DNA of 64,000 nucleotides from Macquaria australasica. Taxonomy: Eukaryota > Chordata > Actinopteri > Centrarchiformes > Percichthyidae. Location: NCBI GenBank assembly GCA_005408345.1, contig SEMN01000103.1:1116001-1180000 (forward strand). The letters run 5' to 3'. Position 1 is the first letter of the stretch. Each line of letters starts with the position of its first letter. Made by a program: the position numbers and the translations under genes. Below the pieces are notes generated by a model, which saw nothing but the letters and a program-made list of their open reading frames with translations, made no database searches and was not told the origin of the DNA. Positions 33,881-45,455 of this stretch are shown one piece after another.

Positions 33881-34112
33881 CACTCACTGGCCACTTAAGG
33901 TACACCTGTACAATCTAATGCAATCCAATACTCTACAGCTCTACCATGAATTCTACTTTTACGGAACATGATAATTCTTCTTTATGTTTATTATTGAGGT
34001 CATAGTGGGTGTTGGTGTATGTTAACTGAAAATCTATAAGCTTCTCAAAAGTAGAATTCATGGCAGGGCTGTTGAACTGGATAGGTGTACATAACAAAGT
34101 GACCAGTGAGTG
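33881..34112. mobile_element. TA-flanked mini-transposon with long inverted ends
   Basis: The left end CACTCACTGGCCACTT and right end (inverted) CACTCACTGGTCACTT are flanked by TA on both sides. The inverted similarity continues to ATGAATTCTACTTTT, about 80 bp in. TA duplications suggest the Tc1/mariner group. No transposase is present. Confidence 0.8.
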
Positions 34113-34502
34113 TATATTCCTGTCTCCCTTTAATCATTTGTCCCTCATGCTACTGCTTTTATGATGGCTGTAACTGTGATATGTTTCAATATTTTAAGTT
34201 TTTTTTTAAATCAAAACATCCTGATATCTACAGCTGTAAACAATTAAATATACATGTTAGTGATAGTAGAGATGATCTTTGTGTGGCTTCGGGGGGGGGG
34301 GGCTGAGGGGGACATGAAGGAAGAAATAACAGGTATCTATGTAAAAATGTATAATTTTATAAATAAAGAAATGTGAAACATTTGTTTGTAAACGTTTTTA
34401 CATAGCGTTGTTTTGTACTGTTTTCTCAAAACACTGATGTGACATTGTCACTTCTTCCTCTGGGGATGCCAAAGGAAGACCTATCATAATTTAGCAAGAA
34501 GC

Positions 34503-34545
34503 TTCCCACGCCCAAACCAACGCTACTTTCATAACGCATCTGCCG
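34503..34545. promoter_or_regulatory. candidate Notch/proneural element, block 1-like
   Basis: TTCCCACG (34503-34510, inverted RBPJ site CGTGGGAA), then ACGCTACTTTCATAACG and CATCTG (34537-34542). The ACGCTACTTTCA word and its spacing to CATCTG match block 1 of hes2 copy A (19203-19225). Confidence 0.5.
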
Positions 34546-35222
34546 CAAATCCAAATTCTTTTCTCCTGCACGGGGTCCATTTGACGTCACGGATTCTGTC
34601 CCAAAGTCTGCATCAGGTTGCGTGCTAAATGAGACGGCAACAAAGTATACTGATAATCTCTAAATAAAACAGCACTAATCAAGCAGCCCAAATAGAGGCA
34701 GAGAAGTTGACCTCCTTATCAGCTTGGTATGTAGGACTTTTGGTTGAAGTTATTTAAAATTATAAATCCAAGAGTTTAAAAAATGATAATGATGTCAAAT
34801 TCAGCTCTAAACAAAGGATATTGGATCAAAGTCTATTGGTTGCTGTTGAACAGACAAAAACACCACCGAAGCCAGAGCTGAAACACAGAAATTCAGCATC
34901 CTGTACTACTTAAAACATGAACGATCGAAATGTGCTGTAAAACACAGACATAGACAAAAATATAAATGTTGAACGAAAGATCGCAGATTGCGGTTGGATT
35001 ATGGTTCACTGTGGAAAAAACTGGAGAGGTTTTGGAGATGTCATGCAAACACTTATTGTGCTTTTATAACTTTACAGACGCTTTTCCATTTATTACGTCC
35101 ATTGTCACTGTTCCCCTTTGAAAATGAAGTCCATTACAGTGAAAAGCATCGTGCCTGGCGTCGTTTGCAGAGGCGGAGAAACGTTTTTGCTAATTGTACA
35201 TTCTATAAATCAGAGGGATGGC

Positions 35223-35678
35223 TCAGACAGGATTTGAATATCCAACCAAGCCTAACCAAGCCAAAAGCCAAGCTGTAATGCATCTGGTGGCGCACATTTT
35301 GTTTTGCTCTTCAAAGTTGACAAAGGTAAACTTATAGCGTCGCATAGGCTTCTCCACCAATAGCTGTCGTCTCCAGCTCTGACAGACTCCTCGTTCATGC
35401 ACCTCAATGTGCGCTCCACAAAAAGCCAGCAGTCTAACACTTAATGTTTCGTGAAGAGGCGTGGATGATAAAACAGAGACACTATCTAAAACTTCAAAAT
35501 AAAGTGCGATGTGTTTCTTCATCTTTTCGTAAATAATGGCGTATATTAGGGATTGGAGTAGCCCATTGGACAGGCAGGGCATAGGCGGCTTGTTGGCGGG
35601 TTTTTTGAATATTGGATTTGTGATCGAGGGGAATCCATTGTGCTGCCATATCAGGGGCACGAGAACAGCACGAGCCAA
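35223..35678 (-). other. unassigned 151-codon open frame
   Basis: An open frame on the minus strand, overlapped by another on the plus strand (35536-35844). The predicted peptide contains YEKMKKHIALYFEVLD and MRRYKFTFVNFEEQNKMC but matches no family I recognise. It has no splice partners, neighbours or promoter. It may be a transposon remnant or chance. Confidence 0.2.
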
Positions 35679-38523
35679 GCGAACAAAGGCAGCAGATGGC
35701 TTTCCTGCTCCGATGAATTATTTTGAAGTTACAGAGACACAGGGACCATTAAGAGTTGTCCGGGGGGAAATTAAAGAGTGGGGGGTTAATCACGAAAATA
35801 CATTTACATTAAGCTATTCTATATTGCTGCAATGTCTAATATAGAAGAAAATAGTCTCAAAGTGCTTTACTAATGATAAGGCAGATTATGTTATGTTAAA
35901 TGTTTATTCTATTACTGTAACTGGTCACAACAATGGAATAAACTAAGAATAAGTGTTCCCATTTTGATCAAACAAAAAATGTTGTGCTCAAGTACTCAAG
36001 ATGTATTCATTGTTGCTATAGACATTTATGGATGTATGCCTTTCTCCTCCGTTCTGCATTTCTTTGGAACGTTTACCCAAGACACTGGTGCTTTTTTATT
36101 CCATTCTGAATTGAAAATGTATGTGGCAACAACAAATAAGCAATTAAATTGCTCTTCTTCTGGTCTAACGAGTCTTGCAGAGAGATTCAAGCTTGCAAAT
36201 GCAGTATGTAATAAGCCTTTAAAAATCAAAACAAAAAAACAACAACTCTACCCTTACGGAATTTAAAAACGTAGTATTTTGTGTGTTTTTCTATCTGTTG
36301 CATGGTCCTGCACAGTCCTTCAGGGGTGCAGCTGAAACCGAGCCAAAGGAGGGCGTGGCCTGCACGAGGTGTCCGCCCACAAAGAGAACGCGTCTCTGTC
36401 ACTGAGCACCAAACCTCGTGTTGCAAAAGGGCGCTCAATACAACTGCAGTCTTCAACCAGCGAAGTCCTGCAAGCACTGCTGCATGGGCTTTAAATGACG
36501 AGCACAGAGGCAACGAAGTCACACCCTGGTATGTTATTTTTTCGTTTTTAAAATGTAATATATTTATACCTGTTTGTGTTTTGAACATGTCACTTATGTG
36601 TAATATAATACGACTTAATTAAATCTCAAGGCACCGTGATTTACATGGAATCTCAGCTGCTTATCTTCACCTATCTCAATTTGCTGTTTTAATGTGATAA
36701 ATATTTATGGCTATAGGCTTATATGTGAAATATTTTGTGTCCGCATTTGATGTAATGTTGTCTGACCTTGAATAATGAGATTAGTCTAACAAGTTAAAAA
36801 TTACATCTACAGTAGCATAATAACCAAGGCTGTCTTAACTGTAACACGTGACTGTTTTTATAATATTGAGACGTGCATAAAATCTGCTATACAGCTATTC
36901 TGACTCAACTGTATGATGTACAGTTATTTTGTGTAGGCTCAGGACCTCAAAATCAACGAAGACAGAGAGAAACAATTTAAACTCCACATACCATATTTCC
37001 AGTAAATTATATCACATCAGTCTAAAACTTTTCACTGTAGACGCTGCATTGTTAAAGCATTGTCAAAGTAGTTCGACAAGACAGGCGTAGTTCTGTCTGT
37101 CAAGTGTAAGAAAGTCTGACCGTAGAAATTCTCACTGCAGCTCACGGATGACTGGGTCGCTGTGGGAGAGACATAACGCCTGCATGGTAAGTTCAAGGGG
37201 ACAGAAGACATCTAACTCATGTCTCAAGGCTGTAATAAAGAGATAAAGGAACAAGATGATCTTTAAGCTATGATGCTACAACTTATCCCAAATAATCACC
37301 TGTTAGGCTACTTCAGAAATCCTGCATGTTTATTCCTGCTTTTATTATAATGCTGTTGGGTATTTCTTGAAATGTGGGTGCTCTACAAGTTCCAGGGATC
37401 ATCATAAGGGAAACAACCACAAACTATAAGTTACCATAACTATAATAAGTTATATGCTACAGATAGTAATCAACTACATGAAATAGATTTATCTCTAAAA
37501 AAAAAAAGAAAAGAAAACAAGATAAAACAAATATTTTCAGTTGTTAAAATGTGTTAATTAAATATTTCAGTAGGGAACATGATAGAAACATAGCCACTTT
37601 AAAGCTTTCATATTTGTTCTTGGCCTGAAACAGCAGATTCAGTCTGAACCATAAACAATGGAGGCTTGTAGACTTTTAATGGTTGTCATTGTACATCAAA
37701 ATAAACAGTAGTTGGCTAAATGTCAGCATTTCAAAAAGCAAATTATAGTACTGGCTACCCCAAGACAGATTTTGAAGGAATTAAGCTGCAGTGTTCATTT
37801 AGGCTACAGCATATAACCACCATTCATGAAGAGTTTGAGTTAAAATTAGCCTTTTTTTCCCCTTTTTTTTATGTCCCCACGTCTCAAATGTAAAGATAAT
37901 GTTCGCAAATTCGAATGATCAAATGTGTTACAAATTTAAATGTCAAATGTATTACATTTATAATTTGTATGTACATGTGTATGGTATGTAAATCAGCTTT
38001 TTAATGGCTCCTGTAGAGAATTCTTCACAAGAGACTACTTTAAAAGGTGTTTTCCTGATGTTTTAAATTTGATTATAAATTACTTTCAGCTCAAGCAAGA
38101 GTACTATATGCCCAAAAGACTGCAAGGATGAAAAGGAAGGACCAAGAAAGAAAAAGAAAAAAAAAGGTTAAGGAAAAGATGAAAGGATGCAACCTAATTT
38201 TGGGGATGTGAGGATAGAGAAGGATAAATAAAGTCATGTCCTTTCTTTGCGTGTGTTGGTCTTCTTTCAGCTAATAAAGTTTATTTTGTCTGGTCTCTTT
38301 TTTTTTTGTTGATAAACAGTATTCTTATTATCGATTATGGTGAACAACAGCTGTGTGAATTGTATTTTTTATATTTACGTAATTAACCTGTATTACGTAA
38401 ATATGTGGTGCTTGTGGTGCAATCATTACTGTTATTGTTATTATTAGCATTAGTATTTCAGATCATACATGAACGTTAATGTATGACGCTTCTCTCTGTG
38501 GCTCGACTCGAGGCATCCTCCCT

Positions 38524-38594
38524 GCACGCGCCCAGCTGCAGGCGAAAGCAATTACTTTATGGCACGCGCCAACCAGCTGGGCCGTCGCAGATGG
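38524..38594. promoter_or_regulatory. candidate enhancer with two HES C-sites and three E-boxes
   Basis: GCACGCGCC (38524-38532) with CAGCTG (38533-38538), then GGCACGCGCC (38561-38570) with CAGCTG (38574-38579) and CAGATGG (38588-38594). CpG-rich against an AT-rich background. Confidence 0.5.
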
Positions 38595-39941
38595 GCGCGA
38601 GGAGCTCCAGGCCTACCGGTATATTGTATTTTGTCAAACCTTGTTTTAAAGGTGGTTTTAAAACTGGTAAACGGATGTTTTAAGAAAAAAGTACGATTAT
38701 TATTATTATTATTTTTATTATTATTATTATTATTGGCTACAAATCAAAACTCAAACTCGAACTCAAAATTTCTAAACGTCATTATCGAGACTTGCCTTCT
38801 CACAAAGATGATTCTGGGTCATCCATGAAAGCGTTAAATGAAATATCTGTGGCAGGCACAGTCTGACGCTCAAATTTAGGAGAACGCTCCTATATTGTTC
38901 ACTTTTATCAGCGAATTTGAATTTGCTCTGGGTTGTACCGTTTTAAGGTGTACTGGGGCTTTGCCGTTGCAAACGGGCAGTGGGTTAGGTTGTAGCATAA
39001 GCAGCGTGAACTTGGACAGAAAACGTCCTCATTTGAATGTTCCCGCGCAGCAGAGCAGCAGATGTGACCATACAATAGATGGGGCCCACGCGTTGAATAA
39101 TTGAGTCCAATTTGAATAACTGTCGCACGTCGGACGCGTGCACGAAATATCCCAGCTTTCCCAGGCTTTGCAGGAAAACCGTTGGCAGCCCCTTTCCAGT
39201 TCAATGGGGATTTAGCTTCTCATTGCTTGAAGTTGCGGGAGCGTCTTCAACGAACCCTGGGAAAAGACTCCAGACCACCTACACATGATTAAATCCTGTG
39301 TTAGACCCTTCATTATAGAGGTGCTAGGCTGCAGCCGCACCAAAGAAGCGTTGGGTGAATGGGGTCCAGACATAAAACACAAACTGGCAAATAAATAAAT
39401 AATTGATAAATAAACATCCTTTCAAAAAGACAGTGGCCTACAGTCTAGCAGTTATCAATATCCAATTTCATACAAAAAACAGGCTATGTAAATGTCAAAT
39501 TCTGTGTGTAGGCAATTTGTGCCTACATTTTTTTTTTAAACGTAGGCTTCTTTTTTAAAATAAACTATTGGTCCATCTTTTTCCTAAACAAAAAAAATCA
39601 CTATTATTCAATTCAATTTACTATATTGATAATACACTGTTTCCAATAGATGTACCCATTCAATAAATGTACCCATGGCTCCCTGGAAAGTAGTGATACA
39701 ATTAACAAATACTAGTATTTATAATAATAGTAGGCTATATTGTTCAAATACCTTAGGCAGATAATATATAAGCCTATACATATATTTTTATCAGCAAGTA
39801 TGTCTAACATTCCTGTAATGGAAGATACGTATGCAAGATATTCTAGGCTATAATGGCATTGATGTAGTGTCCGCCTAAATCGTGTTAGGGAGTTATTATT
39901 GTCCACTTCCTTCAGGGAATTGTATAATTAGTCAGACCGCT

Positions 39942-40032
39942 CGTGGGAATTCCCCCTGTCCTCCCCCAAATCGGCGCGTGGTGTCTATGACAGTTGGACC
40001 GGTGCAACAGATGGGTCAGAGAGGCACGCGTC
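39942..40032. promoter_or_regulatory. candidate enhancer with RBPJ site, E-box and HES C-site
   Basis: CGTGGGAA (39942-39949), CAGATGG (40008-40014) and GGCACGCGTC (40023-40032). Poly-C and (CA)n follow, as downstream of block 2 of hes2 copy B. It lies about 2.8 kb upstream of the espn start codon. Confidence 0.5.
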
Positions 40033-40046
40033 GAGCACGAGACTCG

Positions 40047-40089
40047 CCCCCCCCCCCCCCCCTCCACACACACACACACACACACACAT
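40047..40089. repeat. poly-C plus (CA)n tract
   Basis: A run of C at about 40047-40062 followed by (CA)13. Confidence 0.9.
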
Positions 40090-40827
40090 CGGGCAGAAGA
40101 CGCTTGAGCGGAAAAAAAAAATCAACCTAATCTGACAGTGAAGAGGCAGAAAGTGCGGAACCTGGTGCGAGGCTGCACCCAAAGTTTAGAAGAAAACGTA
40201 AATGTTAACCTATAAACAAGATTGAACACGAGTAAGCTACAGGCTACTGGCTTGAATTTAAATAGCCCTCCTATTTTCACATAGTGTAGCCTAAATATAA
40301 GCCTTCAAAGCAGCGAAACTGGTCCATTGTTTTAATAAAGGGTACGCTAGTTCAAATGTTTTTTTTATTATTATTAGTCGTTATTCGATATGTTTAATGT
40401 CCAAACGTGTGTGCGATAGCTACTGTGATTTAGAGAAGCCTACACAAAATGATGACTTGACACCTGAACACCTCAGCAGGTGGAGCTATAGCCTACCTTT
40501 GTAAATATGAAGCTTTCTTGCCCCCATTTGGTGATTAAAAGTATTACAGTTCATCCCAACGTCTGGTTCATGAAAATATGGGTATCTGCTATATCCATCA
40601 AGCCAAATTTCTTATAAAACTGTGTCATTCAAGACAAGGTAAAGGCAAACTAACATCATAATGTGTATTATAATGTATACTTTTAACAGCATGCATTTAC
40701 TGCAAGTGAAAGTAAAAACTGTGCAGAAAAACGTTTTAACTGAGTAGACTTGTAGGAAGGCTTCAGTTGAGTTATTTGACTGGGTGCATGATGTGTAGGC
40801 TTGGACCTTTTCTCTTATACACACATC

Positions 40828-41284
40828 CAGTGGTGGTAGGCATAGGCCTAGATCCCACACTGTACATTTACTCTGTTACAAGTAAAGTCATGCATTAAAC
40901 ATTTAACTGAAGTAGGCCCCTAAAAGTACCCAAGTGTCAGCCTATAGCCTTTACATTATTGTATTATTGTTAGGGATACATTAACGTGTAAGCAGCATTT
41001 TCCTGTTGTAGCAGGTCGAGGTGGAGCTAATTTGAACTAGTTTATATACTGTTAGGCATTTTAGTCAATAACAAATCATCAAATTTTAGAGGCTGATAAT
41101 AGGATGTTTTGTACATAAAATCTTAATCTGCAACTAACGTCAGATTAAAGTAGTAGTCATTTTTTTCTCAAGAGTAGATGTATAAAGTTGCATTAAGTGG
41201 GGAGACTCAAGTAAATGTTTGTACCTCAAAATTATACTTAATTACAATACTTGAATAAATGTAATTAGTTACTTTCCACCACTG
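40828..41284. mobile_element. non-autonomous hAT element with perfect 8-bp target duplication
   Basis: The left end CAGTGGTGG and right end CCACCACTG are inverted repeats. CACACATC flanks both sides (40820-40827, 41285-41292). The inside has ACAAGTAAAG, TACTTAATTACAATACTTG and GTAATTAGTTACTTTCC, typical of the widespread fish CAGTGGTGGAAAGTAAC repeat. There is no transposase. Confidence 0.85.
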
Positions 41285-41442
41285 CACACATCACAACAAA
41301 ACAATGCAATTAAAATATTTTCATTATCACCCATTCATAATTTGTTCAACTCTTGGCAGGATTTATATGCATCAATTATGCTGTTCTCTAGTGCACACAT
41401 GCATACAGATTAGAGATTAGACCACAGCCATATTTAATTTAA

Positions 41443-41560
41443 AGGTTCAAGGCTCAAGGTAGCCTACATTTATTGGTCATTCTACAACACAGGGCTGCAC
41501 AATGAAATGAAAGTTTTAGCCCCCTTCACACACACACAGAACATATATACAAACATTTTA
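41443..41560 (+). mobile_element. dispersed repeat fragment
   Basis: TTTATTGGTCATTCTACAAC then GGGCTGCACAATGAAATGAA resembles a common fish repeat reading TTATTGTCATTCTGCAAC and GCACAACGAAAT. Confidence 0.45.
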
Positions 41561-42229
41561 AATTAGAATAGAATAAAAAAATAAAAACAATATACTATGC
41601 AGTTACTTATATAGGCTACATATATTACACAGATGTAGTGGTATATGGTAATGTGCAAACAGAAAGTTCCATGTCATTTATTTAGGCTATGGTGGAGTGC
41701 GGAGGTGATATAATGACTCAATAGCTAGAAAAAGAAAACAATATCGGTTTTAGAACAAAGCTAAAAGCAGAAAATGCTGAGGCATCATTTATAATGAACT
41801 GTCAAATTGTCAGGTAAATAAGAGGTTAATTGTGTTACCGGCTGTAGCTCCACAACAATATTCTGAACTTCAGTGAAGTCCCTCACTAAACAGACGAACA
41901 CATGCGTAAAAACAATTCAGAAGCTCAGTTTTACAAAAGGCCACCAGATGGACCTCTGCAATGTGCAAACTGTAGGTGTCCAGTGATGCTGATCTCACTG
42001 CCACATGTTAAATGAATGCTGGTGAGGATGCATGAAAACAAGACTGGGCGTGTGTTCAAAAAGCCCATTGCTGAATTAGTATTTAGCCGTGGGCCTCTAC
42101 TTGACTGACACCCACCACCAGAGTTGTATAACTTTCTCTGTCGGGCTATAGAGTTTTAAGTAGCCTGTTCGTACTGCCCCTTTAACTTCTGAGCCGATTT
42201 TCAGAAAGCAACAACCTGTAGCCTAACAG

Positions 42230-42780
42230 GCTCAGCGATCCTCCCCCTGATGGATTATTTAACAGGCGCTGAGTCCCATGTCGCCATCTGCTATAGGAAG
42301 AAAAACACTGCGGAATATTCTCTGAGGCACATGATAGACGTTAGCAAGCAGGATAAACTAAAAAACTGAACCAAAATAGTTTAGGCAACTGGAACACAAA
42401 GACCAAACCAAACTTGTGCAACAGGTATTCAGCATCCTGCGGGCGTCAGAGAGAAAAGAAGCGGACAACTGAGCGACATCGTCGGGAAAAACATAGAAAG
42501 CTGGTGGGTTTGTCACCCAGATAAAGAATGGACTGAGTTTTATTTCAACATGTAAAAGGCATCGCATATTAAAATGTGTATGAACAGAAACGGATCTCGC
42601 TTTTGACCATTTGGTTCTGGAAAGATGTGGAGCGATACCTGAGCTTTCCCACAAAATTAACCGGGGGTGACTGAGATGATCTGAAGCTTTGTAAAATACA
42701 ATGCTGACCCCATCCGCGCGGTGAACCGATCGAGCTGAACGCAGGCAACCAAAGGAAGGAGTCGTCCAATCTGCAGAACC
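42230..42780 (+). promoter_or_regulatory. espn: espn proximal promoter and 5' UTR
   Basis: An in-frame TGA at 42736-42738 precedes the start, so the coding sequence does not extend upstream. ATTATTTAA near 42254 could serve as a TATA element. CATCTG at 42285-42290 is a CAGATGGC-type E-box of the sort bound by ATOH1, a known hair-cell regulator. The transcription start is not determined. Confidence 0.4.
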
Positions 42781-43080
42781 ATGGTGGTGGAGGAGGACAG
42801 GGCGCTGCTCGCCGCAAGGCAAGGGGACGTGCAGACTCTGAAATCGCAATTAGTGGCAAAAGTGCTCACCAGAGACGTCAAGGATGTGCTGGGGGCTTCA
42901 CCGGTCCACCACGCAGCCCGGGCCGGGAAACTAACCTGCCTGCGTTTCCTGGTGGAGGAGGCAGGACTGCCGGGCAACTGCCTGGCGAACAACGGGGCAA
43001 GCCCGGCGCATGACGCAGCAGCCACTGGCAACCTGGCCTGCTTACAGTGGCTGCTCACCCAGGGTGGATGTCGGCCAGAG
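42781..43080 (+). CDS. espn: espn exon 1
   Basis: One hundred codons. The start codon has Kozak context AACCATGG. It begins MVVEEDRALLAARQGD and contains PVHHAARAGKL, CLRFLVEEAGLP and CLQWLLTQGGCR, close to human ESPN. Donor GAG/GTGAGT. Confidence 0.95.
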
Positions 43081-45380
43081 GTGAGTGACATCAGAGTGAG
43101 CTATAGTTGGACACGTTGAAGTGTAGCAGACAGCCTAATTCTCTGTTTCTTCTGACCTGGCTGCCATTTCTCAGCTGTGTAGTCTACCTGCCAAACCCCC
43201 GCACCCTGTCTGTCTTTCACCTCACCAACTGGGATCCAGTTGATTTGGGGTATATAAAACGTACACGTGTTTTCTAATACACGTTGCCCTTGGAAGCGAT
43301 AAAGCTTCTGAAACAACATTTAGACCATCATGAGACATTAAACTCATAACATTCAAGGGGTATAGCAGCTCCTCGAAGCAGGGTGACCCATCTGCTCTTT
43401 AGAGGAAACCCAGAGATACGTTACAATCTATTTAATTGAGAATTAAGTGACTAAATAACATGTTTCAACTACATTCAACATATTCTACAGGTACAGCCAC
43501 AAGTGGTCAGTTGACCACAAGGCCAGTAAATATGGTTTAAACCTAATCATGACGCCATTAATTCACTTCTAGTCCAAATGTTCTGAAACTGTAAGACCAG
43601 AATCATTTTATCTTGAGTGGTGATCAGTTATAGGTTTGGTGATAACAAAAGACAACTCTCCATCCAAGATGGCAGCTGCCTGCCAAAATTCACCAATAAC
43701 AGATTTAGCATCAAGACCTTACCAGACATCACAACTTGGTGATCATTCGGCTCATAAACACACACTGCTCCCTATCAAACAAAGGAGATCCTCACATATT
43801 CTCAAGAGCCTGAATGCTTTTTGTTACTGTTTTGATGGTATATTGACAGGCAGCATATGCTTACACTCTGAGGAATAGAAGATAAAGAAAACCTATTTAA
43901 CTCACAAAACTTCAGCACATGTAAAATACTGTTAACTGGTAGAAAATATTAAGAGTACCCCTCAGAACTGCTTTCAGTTTAAAACTCACTTTGCCGCACT
44001 GCCTCGTGTTCCCATGGCAATGAAGTATGCAAAACTGGATTTGCAAATGTAATATCCTTTATACAGCACCTCATTAAGGGCACAAATACACAATGACAGT
44101 GTAGTTTGACATGATAGTGGGAAAGATGGTTAAAGTATGGTTAAACCTTCATATGGAACTCAATTACCATATTTCCATGTCCCTGCTGGTAGTAAGATGC
44201 AAAGTGTTCACACCGGGGAAGGAATGCAGCAGGCTTTTTGAAAGAGTCTTAGTAAAAGCTGTAATGCAGTTGTAGTTTACTGTTCTCTGAAGTATACCCT
44301 AAGTTTATAAGCGCATATATTTACCAGCACTTGTAGCACTTTATAGTCCGGTGTGCCTCTAATTCTGGTATTTTTCTATTATACGTTGTTTCTCTTTAGT
44401 AACACAACATAATCAAGCCATCCATTTTCTATACCTGCTTGTACTACGCAGGGTATGTTGCAAGGTATCCCAGCATGTTTTGGGTGAGAGGCAGAGTACT
44501 CTCTGGACAGGTCAGCAGTGTATCACTCATAGGGAGACATTGGCAATTACTGGCAACTTTTTTTTTTTTACTGTAGAAGGAATCCCATGCAGACATATGA
44601 AGACCATGCAAACTTCACATAGACAGGGCCGAGCCACCTACGTCAGATTCCTCCCCATAACCTTCATGGTCTGCGACGACAGTACTAATGACTAAGACGC
44701 CGTGCTAACCCATACTATGTCTTCTCTTACTTGAAAATGATTCATACTAACACAACACAAAAACCTGAGTTAATCAGGCACTCAATCTGACCTCTAGTAA
44801 TCTGTGATTCGGAATTTAAAACAGTAATAAGAGCTTTATCGTCTATTTAATACTGTCTCCATTACTTTTGAGTGCAGCCTGACGGACTGCAGAAGAGCAT
44901 CTAACTAACTGATAAGATACTTGGCTGACATTTCGTAAAACCTATCAATTACTACTTGCAGTACAATCTACTTGATGGGTGGCCAATGCTAGCTTCCACT
45001 TTTCACATTGTGTCTTTTGCTTTGTGTTACTGCACTCTGATCCCAATTTTATCTTATCTTAATGCTGTTCATTTGAGGCACTCCACTGCCTATCCAAAGA
45101 GCATGCAATTTTTGTTTTCAATTTTCTGTGATAGCTGATGGCCCATCTCTTGACACAAAGAACAAAAGTATGTTACAGGTAAACAAGTTTCAAAAGGAAC
45201 ATGGAAGACGTAACCTCGTGTCTTTTTTGAGTCAGTGTTGGATGAGAGAGCTGCAAAAGCTATGATCTGTGTGTCCTTTAGGAAATGTAACCACTTTAGT
45301 CATGACAGGTATTTGGTACTTGGAGAAATGCAGCAAGTTAGAAGCTTAAGATATACTAAGTTTTCTCATGAGGAATGTTG

Positions 45381-45455
<75 letters not shown>

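Larger units (their letters stand above)
27750..42200. other. hes2 B to espn intergenic region
   Basis: No protein gene is supported over 14 kb. It holds the copy B upstream blocks, SINE-like and other repeats (31975-32105, 33103-33350), a small DNA transposon (33881-34112), candidate enhancers at 34.5, 38.5 and 40.0 kb, unassigned open frames near 35.2-35.8 kb, (ATT)n near 38697-38737, a hAT element (40828-41284) and a repeat fragment near 41443. Confidence 0.65.

Noticed and set aside
32500..34000. A third hes2 gene predicted from the block 1-like element at 34.5 kb
   Set aside because: No KPLxEKRRRARIN, SKLEKAD or WRPW coding sequence was found there. The third copy of the last exon is also absent.
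42358..43091. Minus-strand open frames of up to 163 codons over espn exon 1
   Set aside because: They are antisense shadows of a GC-rich coding exon, with no recognisable family and no splice partners.
43380..43405. GGTGACCCATCTGCTC as another copy of block 3
   Set aside because: Only about ten bases match and the flanks do not align. It is likely chance.
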